From Solwaraspora sp. WMMA2065 (GTDB taxonomy: Bacteria > Actinomycetota > Actinomycetes > Mycobacteriales > Micromonosporaceae), in assembly GCF_030345075.1 (NCBI RefSeq), contig NZ_CP128361.1, forward strand, positions 1,302,001 through 1,366,000: DNA of 64,000 nt, read 5' to 3'. Numbering within the stretch: the stretch's first letter is position 1; the number at the start of each line of letters is the position of its first letter. The notes below the pieces were generated by a model. The model made no database searches, was not told the DNA's origin, and was given only the letters and a program-made list of their open reading frames with translations. The translations under genes were made by a program, and so were the position numbers. Shown piece after piece: positions 54,227 to 63,156 of this stretch.

Positions 54227-56638
54227 TCACCGTACGGTCACCTCGGTGGCCAGCCGGCGTCGGTGGTCGACCTGCCGCTGGGCGCCGACCAGCCGGACCG
54301 CGACCCGGTGGCGGACGTCGGTGCTCGACGCGGCCAGCCGCAGCTCCAGATCGCCGGGCTCGACGACCCGGCGCCCGTCCCGCCCGGTGAAACACGACAG
54401 GTCGGCGGAGAAGTCGAACTCGACCCAGCGCGCCTGGCCAGCCTGCAACAGCACCCGGGCGTACCCGACCAGCCGGATCACCGGTCGGGTGACCTGCGCC
54501 ACCGGGTCGTGCAGGTACAGCTGGACGATCTCGCTGCCCGCGCGGTCACCGGTGTTGCGTACCCGCAGTCGGATCCGCAGCGTGCCGTCGGTGCCGATCT
54601 GCGCCGGAGCCGCACCCCGGTCGTGCTCGACCCCGTCGACCAGCGGCGTCGACCACTCGAACGAGGTGTACGACAGGCCATGACCGAACGGGTACAGCGG
54701 ACCGGGATCGACATTGCTCACCTCGGTCCGGTGTCCCAGCAGCGGGCTGAGATAGCTGGTCGGCTGGCCGCCGGCCTGCCGAGGAACCCCGATCGGCAAC
54801 CTGCCGGACGGGCAGACCCGGCCGCTGAGCACACCGGCGACCGCGCGGCCCCCCTCGGCACCGGGGAAGAACGCCTGCACCACCCCGGCCAGCCGGTCGG
54901 CGTACCGGCCGAGCGCGTACGGGCGTCCGGTCAGCAGCACCAGTACCACCGGGGTGCCGGTGGCGACCAACGCCTCGATCAACTCACCCTGCCGTCCGGG
55001 CAGTTCCAGGTCGGTGGCGTCGCAGCCCTCGCCGGAGGTTCCGGCGCCGAACAGCCCGGCCCGGTCCCCAACCACCGCGACACAGACGTCGGCCCGCGCC
55101 GCAGCGTCTGCGGCCACCACGATGCCCGGAGTGTCCTGCCCGTCCACCGGGCCGGTGGTGACGTGCTCGATGGCCGCTGCAGGCAGCTCGGCCCGCAGCG
55201 CGGCCAGGACGGTCCCCATCGGGAGTTGGTCACCGGCGTCGGCCGGGACGGTACCGACGTGGCTGGGGAACGTGTAGCAGCCCAGCAGCCCGTTGACTGA
55301 GTCGGCCAGCGGTCCGACCACCGCTACCCGCCCCTGCTCGGGCAGCGGGAGGACGGTGTCGTTGGCCAGCAGGACCACCGATTCCTCGGCCAGCCGCCGG
55401 GCCAGGTCCCGATTCACCGGCGGGTCCAGGTCGATACCCGGCCCAGCGGACGGCCCGCCCGCCTCGCTCGGGTGGTCCGCCCCGGCCAGTGCCGGTGGCA
55501 CCGGATCCCAGTCCGGGTCGAGCAACCCCAGCTCACATTTCTGCCGCAGGACGCGGGTGACGGCCCGATCGACCACCGACTCCGGCACGGCACCCTGCCG
55601 GACTGCCTCGACAAGCGGGGCTCCGTAGCACCGTACCGCCGGCAGTTCGACGTCGACCCCGGCGCTGAGCGCCAGAGCGGCGGCGGTGGTGGGACCGTCG
55701 GCCACCCGGTGCAGCAGCTCCAGGAACGACACACCGAAGTAGTCCGCGACCACGGTGCCGGTGAACCCCCAGCGGCCACGGAGCAGATCGGTGAGCAGAC
55801 CGCCGTCTGCCGCCGCCGGTACGCCGTCCACCTCCGCGTACGAGTGCATCACCGATCGAGCGCCACCGTCGCGGACGGCCATCTCGAACGGTGGGAGCAG
55901 GACGTCGGCGAACTCTCGCGGGCCGACCGACACCGGCGCGAAGTTGCGCCCGGCCCGGGAGGCCGAGTAACCGGCGAAGTGCTTGAGGGTGGCCACCACC
56001 CCGGCCGATTCGAGCCCACGCACGTATGCGGTGCCGATCGTGGCGACCAGGTACGGATCCTCGCCGATAGTCTCCTCGGTACGACCCCAACGGGGGTCCC
56101 TGACCACGTCGAGCACCGGGGCGAGTCCCTGGTGCACCCCGACCGACCGCATGTCCTGCCCGATCCGACGCGCCATCTGTGTCACCAGGTCAGGGTCGAA
56201 GCTGGCACCCCAGGCCAGTGGGGTCGGGTACACGGTGGCGCCCCAGGTCATGAACCCGGTCAGGCACTCTTCGTGGATCAGCGCGGGAATACCGAAGCGG
56301 TTGCCGGCGACGATCTCGGCCTGCAGCCGGTGCAGCGCCCGGGCACCGTCGGCCGGAGTCACCGCCGTGGTGCCGAACGGGCGGGTCAACTGCCCCAAGC
56401 CGGTGTGCAGCAGGTCGGCCCAGTCAACTGACTCGTCGACCAGATCATGCTGCAGCGGGGCCATGTCGTCGATCGAGGCATTGGCGCCCCGCCAGTAGCT
56501 GTACAGCTGTGCGATCTTCTCCGTCAGCGACATCCGACTAAGCAGGTCGAACACCCGTTCCTCCACCGGTAGGGTGAGATCGCGCCACGGCGCTGACCGA
56601 TCGAGGGCCTCGTCCAGGGCATGGTTCGTGCCGCTCAC
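54227..56638 (-). CDS. GH3-family beta-glycosidase (beta-glucosidase-like)
   Basis: An 803-residue enzyme without signal peptide, so intracellular. The N-terminal barrel has EECLTGFMTWGATVYPTPL, DVVRDPRWGRTEETIGEDP, KHFAGYSASRAGRNFAP and the nucleophile Asp299 in VVADYFGVSF. An alpha/beta sandwich and a fibronectin-III-like C-terminus (YPFGHGLSYTSFEWS) follow. Such enzymes cleave beta-glucosides or xylosides taken up by the cell. GTG 56638 is chosen because AGGAGG lies 6 bases upstream and because the longer frame runs through operator DNA. It is divergent from the LacI-type regulator gene. Confidence 0.93.
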   Translation of the reverse strand: MSGTNHALDEALDRSAPWRDLTLPVEERVFDLLSRMSLTEKIAQLYSYWRGANASIDDMAPLQHDLVDESVDWADLLHTGLGQLTRPFGTTAVTPADGARALHRLQAEIVAGNRFGIPALIHEECLTGFMTWGATVYPTPLAWGASFDPDLVTQMARRIGQDMRSVGVHQGLAPVLDVVRDPRWGRTEETIGEDPYLVATIGTAYVRGLESAGVVATLKHFAGYSASRAGRNFAPVSVGPREFADVLLPPFEMAVRDGGARSVMHSYAEVDGVPAAADGGLLTDLLRGRWGFTGTVVADYFGVSFLELLHRVADGPTTAAALALSAGVDVELPAVRCYGAPLVEAVRQGAVPESVVDRAVTRVLRQKCELGLLDPDWDPVPPALAGADHPSEAGGPSAGPGIDLDPPVNRDLARRLAEESVVLLANDTVLPLPEQGRVAVVGPLADSVNGLLGCYTFPSHVGTVPADAGDQLPMGTVLAALRAELPAAAIEHVTTGPVDGQDTPGIVVAADAAARADVCVAVVGDRAGLFGAGTSGEGCDATDLELPGRQGELIEALVATGTPVVLVLLTGRPYALGRYADRLAGVVQAFFPGAEGGRAVAGVLSGRVCPSGRLPIGVPRQAGGQPTSYLSPLLGHRTEVSNVDPGPLYPFGHGLSYTSFEWSTPLVDGVEHDRGAAPAQIGTDGTLRIRLRVRNTGDRAGSEIVQLYLHDPVAQVTRPVIRLVGYARVLLQAGQARWVEFDFSADLSCFTGRDGRRVVEPGDLELRLAASSTDVRHRVAVRLVGAQRQVDHRRRLATEVTVR

Positions 56639-56713
56639 CGGCAGCCTCCTGTCGATCGCGCCGCGCCAGTCCAGTACCGGCGTCGCCGGACCGTCGCGCC
56701 TGTTCTCCGACAT

Positions 56714-56725
56714 GTTTCCGGAAAC
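56714..56725. promoter_or_regulatory. LacI-type operator palindrome O1
   Basis: GTTTCCGGAAAC is a perfect 12-bp palindrome 76 bp upstream of the GH3 start, in the gap shared with the divergent LacI-family gene. Form and position fit LacI-family operators. Confidence 0.6.
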
Positions 56726-56844
56726 TTGCGGCTTCGTCGAGATCTGGCAGTCCACAGTTTGCTGGCAGTGTCCGGGTATGCTCCCGCATCGTGGCAGCCG
56801 GATGTGTCCCGTCCGGCCGCCGTTCAGGCAACCGCCGCCCGGGC

Positions 56845-56856
56845 GGTTCCGGAAAG
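56845..56856. promoter_or_regulatory. LacI-type operator-like site O2
   Basis: GGTTCCGGAAAG matches O1 at 10 of 12 positions and repeats TTCC again immediately after it. It lies 131 bp from O1 and 177 bp before the regulator start, a spacing open to looping. The rest of the 394-bp gap (to 57032) has no ORF. Confidence 0.45.
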
Positions 56857-57032
56857 TTCCGGTCGGTGGCGCGGCCGACTCGGTCGCCGGCATGTGCGAC
56901 ACACTGCCGGCCGGGTCGATGCCAAGCGTTTTCCAACTGCGGCAAGATGGGGCCCGGACTCGGCGTTCGGAGCCGGACCGACTGGCGGAAGGTTCGGCCG
57001 TACGCTGAAGCCTCGACGAAGGAGTTGCTGCC

Positions 57033-58055
57033 GTGACGGTCGATGAAGGACGCAGGATCACGATCACCGCGATCGCCCAGGAAGCCGGTGTCTCCGTGCC
57101 GACCGTGTCACGGGTGCTCAACGGGCGCAACGACGTCGCCCCGCAGACCCGTGAACGGGTCGAGGAGCTCCTGCGTCGGCACGGCTACCGACGGCGGGCG
57201 ACCCGGTCCCGCGCCGGTGCCAGCCTGATCGACCTGGTCTTCAACGATCTGGACAGCCCGTGGGCCGTGGAGATAATCCGCGGCGTGGAGGATGTCGCGC
57301 ACGCCGCCGGGGTCGGAACCGTCGTCTCCGCCATCCACCGTCGGTCCGCGGCGACCCGGCAGTGGCTGCAGAACCTGCGGACCCGGGCCACTGACGGTGT
57401 AATCCTGGTCACCAGTGAACTCGCTCCGCCATTACACACCGAGCTGCGACGGCTGAACGTACCGATGGTACTGGTCGACCCGGCCGGCGTGCCGAGCCTG
57501 GACATCCCCACTATCGGGGCGACCAACTGGGCCGGCGGACTGCGAGCGACGGAACACCTCATCTCCCTGGGACACCGCAGGATCGGCTTCATCGCCGGTC
57601 CGCCCCGGCTGCTGTGCAGCCGGGCCCGGCTCGACGGCTACCGGGCCGCGTTGGAGGCGGCTGAGATCCCGCTGCGCCCCGAGTACGTCGTCCCCGGCGA
57701 CTTCTACCACGAGTCGGGCTTCGCTGGCGCGGCCGCGTTGTTCGACCTCGACGAACCACCGAGTGCGATCTTCGCGTCCAGCGACCAGATGGCCCTCGGC
57801 GCATTCGAAGCCCTGCGGCAACGCGGCCTGCGGGTTCCGGACGACGTCAGCGTGGTCGGCTTCGACGACCTGCCCGAGGTGCAGTGGTCGTCGCCACCGC
57901 TGACCACGGTGCGCCAGCCGCTGGCCGAGATGGGGCTGCTGGCGGCGCGGACAGTACTGCGTCTGGCGCAAGGGGAAGCGCTGGAGACGCCGCGGGTGGA
58001 GCTCGCCACCGAGCTGGTCGTGCGGGACAGCTGCGCGCCGTACCAGGAGCTGTAA
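57033..58055 (+). CDS. LacI-family transcriptional repressor
   Basis: A 340-residue regulator. The N-terminal helix-turn-helix with hinge (ITITAIAQEAGVSVPTVSRVLNGR, then REVEELLRRHGY-like) precedes a periplasmic-binding-protein-like sugar sensor (HRRIGFIAGP, SDQMALGAFEALRQRGLRVPDDVSVVGFDD). GTG 57033 follows AAGGAG by 8 bases. Divergent from the GH3 gene, which it most likely controls through the two TTCCGGAA palindromes, releasing DNA when its sugar is present. Confidence 0.93.
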   Translation: MTVDEGRRITITAIAQEAGVSVPTVSRVLNGRNDVAPQTRERVEELLRRHGYRRRATRSRAGASLIDLVFNDLDSPWAVEIIRGVEDVAHAAGVGTVVSAIHRRSAATRQWLQNLRTRATDGVILVTSELAPPLHTELRRLNVPMVLVDPAGVPSLDIPTIGATNWAGGLRATEHLISLGHRRIGFIAGPPRLLCSRARLDGYRAALEAAEIPLRPEYVVPGDFYHESGFAGAAALFDLDEPPSAIFASSDQMALGAFEALRQRGLRVPDDVSVVGFDDLPEVQWSSPPLTTVRQPLAEMGLLAARTVLRLAQGEALETPRVELATELVVRDSCAPYQEL

Positions 58056-58169
58056 CCCGGCCGGCCCCGCGTTTACCCGAGGTTAGTGACGATCCGCCTC
58101 GGGTACCACCCGCAGGCAGGAGCGCGCCGGCGCCGCCGGCGCGTGCCGACCGACCCGCAGGGGGCAGTC

Positions 58170-58448
58170 ATGACACTTGACGACGACGACATCCGCAGCA
58201 CCGGGCCCGCGACGGGTCACGGCCCGGCTGATGGTGGGGCGAATCCGGCTGGGCGCGACGGTGGTGCCGACGGCGGCGCTGGTCCGAAGGCGCAGGAGGG
58301 CCCGGCTGATGGTGGGGCGAATCCGGCTGGGCGCGACGGTGGTGCCGACGGCGGCGCTGGTCCGAAGGCGCAGGAGGGCCCGGCTGATGGTGGGGCGAAT
58401 CCGGCTGGGCGCGACGGTGGTGCCGACGGCGGGGCGAACCGGCGTTGA
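58170..58448 (+). CDS. 92-residue tandem-repeat peptide, candidate modified-peptide (RiPP-like) precursor
   Basis: A short leader (MTLDDDDIRSTGPATGH, 1-17) is followed by two identical 26-residue repeats (18-43, 44-69) and a third partial copy ending in NRR. Each unit runs GPADGGANPAGRDGG then ADGGAGPKAQE. There is no cysteine, no aromatic residue in the repeats and no hydrophobic core; Asp, Asn, Arg, Lys and Pro are the only reactive side chains. ATG 58170 follows GGGGG by 5 bases; a longer frame starts at 58086. The stop overlaps the TTG of the JmjC-type oxygenase gene (TTGA), so the peptide may be its substrate. No relative recognised. Confidence 0.7.
   Translation: MTLDDDDIRSTGPATGHGPADGGANPAGRDGGADGGAGPKAQEGPADGGANPAGRDGGADGGAGPKAQEGPADGGANPAGRDGGADGGANRR
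58221..58430 (+). repeat. perfect 78-bp tandem repeat (2.7 copies)
   Basis: Two 78-bp units (58221-58298, 58299-58376) are identical at every base, and a third is identical for its first 54-55 bases before diverging into the gene end. Perfect identity including silent positions points to recent duplication or ongoing homogenisation. Confidence 0.92.
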
Positions 58449-59779
58449 CTCGGCTGCCCACCGCGACACGTGGTGCCGGCTGCACCGGCGGGCACGGACT
58501 TACCGACCCGCCGCAGATCGCCGCGTCACCGGGCTCGCCGGGCGGTGCGGGCGCGTCCCGCCGCCCGGCGGCGCTGACCCGGTGCGTTGCGGTGGATCCG
58601 ACGACGTTCGCCGATGTCTACTGGGGGCGTAGACCGCTGCTGTCGCGCGCTGTCGACCTGGCCGGCCCCGCCGGCTTCACCGATCTGCTCGACGGCCCCG
58701 CAGCCGACCAGCTGCTGAGCCAGCACGGCCTGCGTACGCCGTTCCTCCGGGTGGCCCGGGACGGTGAGGTCTTCGCGGAACGGACCTACACCGGCAGCGC
58801 CGGCGCCGGCGCCGAGATCGACGACCAGGTGCTCGACGAGCGGGTGTTGGATCTGTATGCGGACGGTGCCACCCTGGTCCTGCAGGGCCTGCACCGGCTC
58901 TGGCCACCGATCATCTCGTTCATCGGCGAGCTGTCCACCACACTGGGCCAGCCGTTGCAGACGAACGCCTACCTCACACCGGCTGGCAGCCGTGGATTCG
59001 CCACCCACTACGACACCCACGACGTGTTCGTGCTGCAGACCGAGGGTCGCAAGCGGTGGCGGGTGCACGAACCGGTACTGACCGATCCGCTGCCCCAGCA
59101 GACCTGGTCGGGTCGGGCCGATGAGGTGGTTGCCCGGTCCGAGGCCGCACCTGCGCTGGACGTCGTGCTCGGCCCCGGCGATGCCCTCTACCTGCCTCGA
59201 GGCTGGCTGCACAGTGCCACCGCGCAGCAGGAGAGCTCGATCCACCTCACCGTCGGGATTCGCGCGTTCACCCGGTACTCGCTGGTCGAGGCGCTGCTCG
59301 AGCTCGCCGTCACCGAGCCGCAGCTGCGCACGTCGCTGCCGTTCGGCGCCGACCCGTGCGAACCCGCCGGGATCACCTCGGAGCTGACCGCGACGGTGGC
59401 GGTACTGCGTGACTGGTTGGCCTCTGTCGAGCCGGACCAGGTCGCGGCGCCTATGCGCCGCCGGGCCTGGTCGGCGGTGCGCCCGGCCCCATTGCCACCA
59501 CTGCAGCAGGCGGACCGGATCCGGACGCTGACCGTCGACGACGTCATCCGCCGCCGACCCGGATTGCGCTGGCGGCTCACCTCGCAGTCGGACGAGCGGG
59601 TCACCCTGCAGATCTTCGACCGTACGGTGAACTTTCCGGGCAGGTGCGTCCCCGCCCTGCGGGCGGTGCTGGACACCGCCGGTGTCCGGGTCGGCGACCT
59701 GCCAGGACTGGACACCACCGCCGACCAACTGGTGCTGGCCCGCCGTCTGCTGCGCGAAGCGGTCGCGGTCGTCGGCTGA
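58445..59779 (+). CDS. JmjC/cupin 2-oxoglutarate oxygenase of the ribosomal-oxygenase (ROX) type
   Basis: A 444-residue enzyme. The iron triad is complete: His188 and Asp190 in HYDTHDVF and His256 in LPRGWLHSA. The NAYLTPAGSRGFATHYDTHDVFV and QTEGRKRWRVH stretches match NO66/MINA53/YcfD-type hydroxylases, which act on His or Arg of ribosomal proteins. The last ~170 residues fit the dimerisation and winged-helix region of ROX proteins. The first ~45 residues are Gly/Pro-rich. TTG 58445 overlaps the repeat-peptide stop; a later start near 58560 is possible. Coupling suggests the repeat peptide as substrate, an inference. Confidence 0.87.
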   Translation: MTRLPTATRGAGCTGGHGLTDPPQIAASPGSPGGAGASRRPAALTRCVAVDPTTFADVYWGRRPLLSRAVDLAGPAGFTDLLDGPAADQLLSQHGLRTPFLRVARDGEVFAERTYTGSAGAGAEIDDQVLDERVLDLYADGATLVLQGLHRLWPPIISFIGELSTTLGQPLQTNAYLTPAGSRGFATHYDTHDVFVLQTEGRKRWRVHEPVLTDPLPQQTWSGRADEVVARSEAAPALDVVLGPGDALYLPRGWLHSATAQQESSIHLTVGIRAFTRYSLVEALLELAVTEPQLRTSLPFGADPCEPAGITSELTATVAVLRDWLASVEPDQVAAPMRRRAWSAVRPAPLPPLQQADRIRTLTVDDVIRRRPGLRWRLTSQSDERVTLQIFDRTVNFPGRCVPALRAVLDTAGVRVGDLPGLDTTADQLVLARRLLREAVAVVG

Positions 59780-59800
59780 TCCACCATCGGCCCGGTCGGG

Positions 59801-60466
59801 TCAGCCCAGCCCCGTCAGCAGGACGGCGGTCGCCGCCAGGCCGGCGACCAGGACGATCGACACGGTACGCAGGTCGAGCTCGGCATGCCGGCGGTCGGCC
59901 AGCGCCTTCGCCGGAACCAGCCCGAGTAGCGGACCGACCAGGGTGACGACGAGCGCGATCACCGGCATCCCGACCGCCAGGTCGCCGCCGTAGCGCTGCC
60001 CGGCCCACCGCGCGGCAGTGGACAACCCGAACGCGGCGACGGCTCCGGCGGCGCCGAACAGCGCCAGCACCGGATATGCCGCTCGGGACAGGGGACCCAC
60101 GTCGTTGGACCGCTCGACCAGGGCGCGGGCGGCCGCCAGCCAGTGCTCCGGATCGTCGTCAACGGCGGTACCAGGGGGCGGCGGCAGTGGTGCCGGAAGG
60201 CCACCAAGCCGTCCGGCCAACGGCCCGAACCGGTGACCGACCTCGGTCCAGATGTCGGCGGCCGCCCGGTCGACGTCCGCCAGCTCCCGGCTTGCCTGCT
60301 CGTGGAGTTGGTGCAGCTCCGCCAGGTCGGTCTCCACCTCGGCCACCGCGGCCTGCGCGCCGTCGCACCGTTGCGCGTACCACTGCTGCGCTTCGTTCCG
60401 GCGGTTCTGCAGCGCGGCGGCGAGTTCGGCGAGCCGGCGCATCAGCTCGGGGTAGGAGGCATCCAT
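59801..60466 (-). CDS. coiled-coil membrane protein, third gene of the FtsK-like operon
   Basis: A 221-residue protein: helical coiled coil (about 5-75, Glu/Gln/Arg-rich), a short Pro-rich linker, then three C-terminal membrane helices (AYPVLALFGAAGAVAAFGL, VGMPVIALVVTLVGPLLGL, VSIVLVAGLAATAVLLTGL). ATG 60466 shares one base with the stop of the ATPase gene (TGATG). No family recognised; it could anchor the ATPase at the membrane. Confidence 0.78.
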   Translation of the reverse strand: MDASYPELMRRLAELAAALQNRRNEAQQWYAQRCDGAQAAVAEVETDLAELHQLHEQASRELADVDRAAADIWTEVGHRFGPLAGRLGGLPAPLPPPPGTAVDDDPEHWLAAARALVERSNDVGPLSRAAYPVLALFGAAGAVAAFGLSTAARWAGQRYGGDLAVGMPVIALVVTLVGPLLGLVPAKALADRRHAELDLRTVSIVLVAGLAATAVLLTGLG

Positions 60467-63156
60467 CAGGTCAGCCCGTACGGGATGATGACCTCGGCGC
60501 TGCGGTGCACGGCCCGGTCGAAGAACAGCGCCCGCCACGGCCGGGGATACCACGCCGGGCCGCCGGCCCGGGGGTACAGCGGCGGTCCGAGGTCGGAGCC
60601 GTGCACGTCCAACGCCACCCAGGCGCCGATCTGGTCGGTCCGTGAGCCAATCCCGCCGAGGTCGTCACGCATCCGCGCCACACCGCGCCACCAGCCCAGC
60701 ACATGGGTGTGTCGCTCGGGCCCGAGGTGCAGCACCCGGCGGAGCCGGTCCAGGCCGGAGCGGCCGGCGAACTTCGCCGCCAGCCGTCCGGCGGCGGCGT
60801 CGACCGCGTACAGCACCAGGAAGTGTGGGCGGACCGGACCGTCCAGCACGTCACCGGAGAGCCGGTCAGCGGTGTCCGCGAGCAGCCCGCCGACGGTATC
60901 CAAGTCGTACAGTCCGGTGCCGGCCGGTAACGCCGCGTGTAGCCGGCGGGCGGCGGCTTCCGCGTCCGGGTCCAGACAGGCGATGTCGAACCGCGCCGCG
61001 CCGGGCGGGTACTGCCGGGCCAGGGACCGGGCACCCGCGTCGAGCAGGGCGCACGCCTCGTCCACCCGGGTGCCCAGTACCGCGAGATTGCGTCCGGGCG
61101 CCCGGGCCAGGCCGAGCCGGGCGGAGCGGGCCAGCACGTCGATCGTCTCGCCGAGCAACGCCACCGGTACCCGCGGTCCGTCGCTGTCGGCGATGAGCGC
61201 CTGGTAGTCCGGCGCCTCGGCCAGCCGGGGTACCACGTCGCCGTCGAACAGCCGCGGCGGGGGCAGGTCGGCGGACCGTCGTCGCCACAGTCGGTGTTGC
61301 AGTTCCTGCCAGGTGTCCCGGTCGCTGGCGGGCGGAACCCGGACGACCTGGTTGGCCTCCATCGCCCCGGACTCGGCGTTGACCACGGCGTGGTGGCGGG
61401 GCAGTGACTCCGCCGCGGTGTTGGTCTCCGGCAGGACGCGGCGCGCCTTCGGTAGCGCGATCCGTAGTGCGAACTGGGCGATCAGCGCGGTACGCCCCCA
61501 TAACGCCTGGATACCGGAGACGTCCTGGGACGCCAGGATCAGGTGGATGCCCTGTGACCGGCCACGCCGGGCCAGGTCCTCCAGCAACGTCGCGGCCTCG
61601 GTGGCCAGTGCGTCGTTGCCGGCGAGCAGCACCTGGAACTCGTCGATCACCGCCACGATGCGCGGCCACCGGCCCTGTGGGTCCTCGGCGCGCAACTCCG
61701 CCAGCTTCGTCACCTCGTGGCGTTTGGCGGCGTCGGCCCGCTGCCGCAGTTGCGCACCCAGGAAGTGCAGCATCGCCAGGCCGAACTCCCGGTCGGTGTT
61801 GACGTTCACCCCGACCAGCCGGACATGTGGCAGGAAGCTCGGATCCCGCCGGCCCGGCGCGAACCGGGCGAAGGACACCCCCTCCTTGAAATCCAGCAGG
61901 TAGAACTCCAGCTCGGTCGGGGAGTAGCGGGCGGCCAGGGCACCGATCCAGGCGTAGATCAGGTTGGTCTTGCCGGTGCCGGATGGCCCACCGATCAGCG
62001 CGTGCGGCGGATAGTCGCTCAGCGTCACCGTCACCGGCCGACCCTGTGGGCTGTCGCCGACCGGCGCGGTCAGCCCGGCGGTGGCGTCCTCGGTCCATTC
62101 CTGTTCGGGCAGCAGATCGCTGAACACCGCCGGGACCGGGCCGGCGGCGACCGCGGCGGCGATCTCCCGGCAGGTACGGGTGACCAACTCAGCCGGCGGT
62201 GGCGGGTCGATCCGTACCGGCAACTGCGGATAGCCGCTGACCCGGGCCGTGCCGCCGGAGACCGACACGGTGGTCACGGTGGGCGCGGCGCTGAGCCCGA
62301 CACCGCGGACGATCAGATGGACGCCGCAGGCGGCACCGGCGCGGGTGATCCGGTCCAGCTGAGCCCGTTCGTGCCGGGACAGCTCCTCCCCGGGCCCGCC
62401 CAGCAGGACGGCGATCCGCCACGGCTCGGGCCGTCGGCCGGTGGCTGTCGCCAGTTCGCTCAGCGTCCGGAACTCTCCGGCCAGCACCGTCTCGTTGATC
62501 CGGCGGATGTGGTCGACCAGGTCGTCCAGGTGCCGGCTCAGCCCACCGGGGCCGGCGAAGGTGAGCAGGCCGGGTCCGGCCAGCGGGGCGAAACCGGCGA
62601 GGCCGCCACCGAGCTGTTCCGGGTCGTAGCCGGTCAGTCGGACGGCGCCGGGCGCGGTACGGCCGAGGATCCGCAGCAGTAGCGCGGACAGCACGGCGTC
62701 ACACCCCGCTCGGTCGGCGCCGTCCAGCGCCACGTGGCCGTGGTCCAGGACCGCGACGAGCGCGGGTACGGCGGCACCCCCGGCCAGCCCGGCCAGCCCG
62801 GTCAGGCCGATCCGGCACGATCCCGGTGATTCCGTGCGTGCCGCCGGGGCGGGATGCCACCGGGCCCAGTCGGCGGCGGCGGCTCCCGGTGCCGCCCGGT
62901 CCACTGCCGCGACGGCTCCCCGGGTGACGACCGTTATCTGGTCGCGGTACTGCTCGGCGAGGTCGGCGAGCCGGCGGTCGCGGTGCACTGCGGCTCGGTG
63001 CGGCACCTGCTCGGCTGCCAGTCGTACCCGGTTGAGCTGTTGTTGCGCCGCGGCGATGTCCTGTTCGACGTCGTCAAGTCGGTTGCGGGCCGCCGCCCGG
63101 GCATGCCCGAGCGCCCGGCGGACCGCGGCTACCAGATCGGCCCGCGCGTCAGGCAT
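60466..63156 (-). CDS. multi-domain FtsK/SpoIIIE (EccC-like) ATPase
   Basis: An 896-residue protein. Residues 1-95 are coiled coil. A degenerate ATPase-like region (about 100-370) precedes the active FtsK domain with LIGGPSGTGKTNLIYAW (Lys near 396) and VAVIDEFQVLLAG (near 505), then RRGRSQGIHLILASQDVSG. A third, P-loop-less ATPase-like domain fills the C-terminus (about 640-880). Three tandem domains with one active resemble EccC/EssC of type VII secretion more than DNA pumps. No transmembrane helix is seen. It overlaps the upstream gene by 8 bases and the downstream one by 1. Confidence 0.82.
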   Translation of the reverse strand: MPDARADLVAAVRRALGHARAAARNRLDDVEQDIAAAQQQLNRVRLAAEQVPHRAAVHRDRRLADLAEQYRDQITVVTRGAVAAVDRAAPGAAAADWARWHPAPAARTESPGSCRIGLTGLAGLAGGAAVPALVAVLDHGHVALDGADRAGCDAVLSALLLRILGRTAPGAVRLTGYDPEQLGGGLAGFAPLAGPGLLTFAGPGGLSRHLDDLVDHIRRINETVLAGEFRTLSELATATGRRPEPWRIAVLLGGPGEELSRHERAQLDRITRAGAACGVHLIVRGVGLSAAPTVTTVSVSGGTARVSGYPQLPVRIDPPPPAELVTRTCREIAAAVAAGPVPAVFSDLLPEQEWTEDATAGLTAPVGDSPQGRPVTVTLSDYPPHALIGGPSGTGKTNLIYAWIGALAARYSPTELEFYLLDFKEGVSFARFAPGRRDPSFLPHVRLVGVNVNTDREFGLAMLHFLGAQLRQRADAAKRHEVTKLAELRAEDPQGRWPRIVAVIDEFQVLLAGNDALATEAATLLEDLARRGRSQGIHLILASQDVSGIQALWGRTALIAQFALRIALPKARRVLPETNTAAESLPRHHAVVNAESGAMEANQVVRVPPASDRDTWQELQHRLWRRRSADLPPPRLFDGDVVPRLAEAPDYQALIADSDGPRVPVALLGETIDVLARSARLGLARAPGRNLAVLGTRVDEACALLDAGARSLARQYPPGAARFDIACLDPDAEAAARRLHAALPAGTGLYDLDTVGGLLADTADRLSGDVLDGPVRPHFLVLYAVDAAAGRLAAKFAGRSGLDRLRRVLHLGPERHTHVLGWWRGVARMRDDLGGIGSRTDQIGAWVALDVHGSDLGPPLYPRAGGPAWYPRPWRALFFDRAVHRSAEVIIPYGLT

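Noticed and set aside
56639-57130. Longer GH3 start including ATG 56713
   Set aside because: The extra part covers the palindromic operator and the LacI gene start; GTG 56638 has an ideal AGGAGG.
58083-58469. Minus-strand repeat ORF opposite the repeat peptide
   Set aside because: Any frame of a perfect 78-bp repeat (26 codons) stays open; only the plus-strand frame has a ribosome site, a leader and coupling to the JmjC gene.
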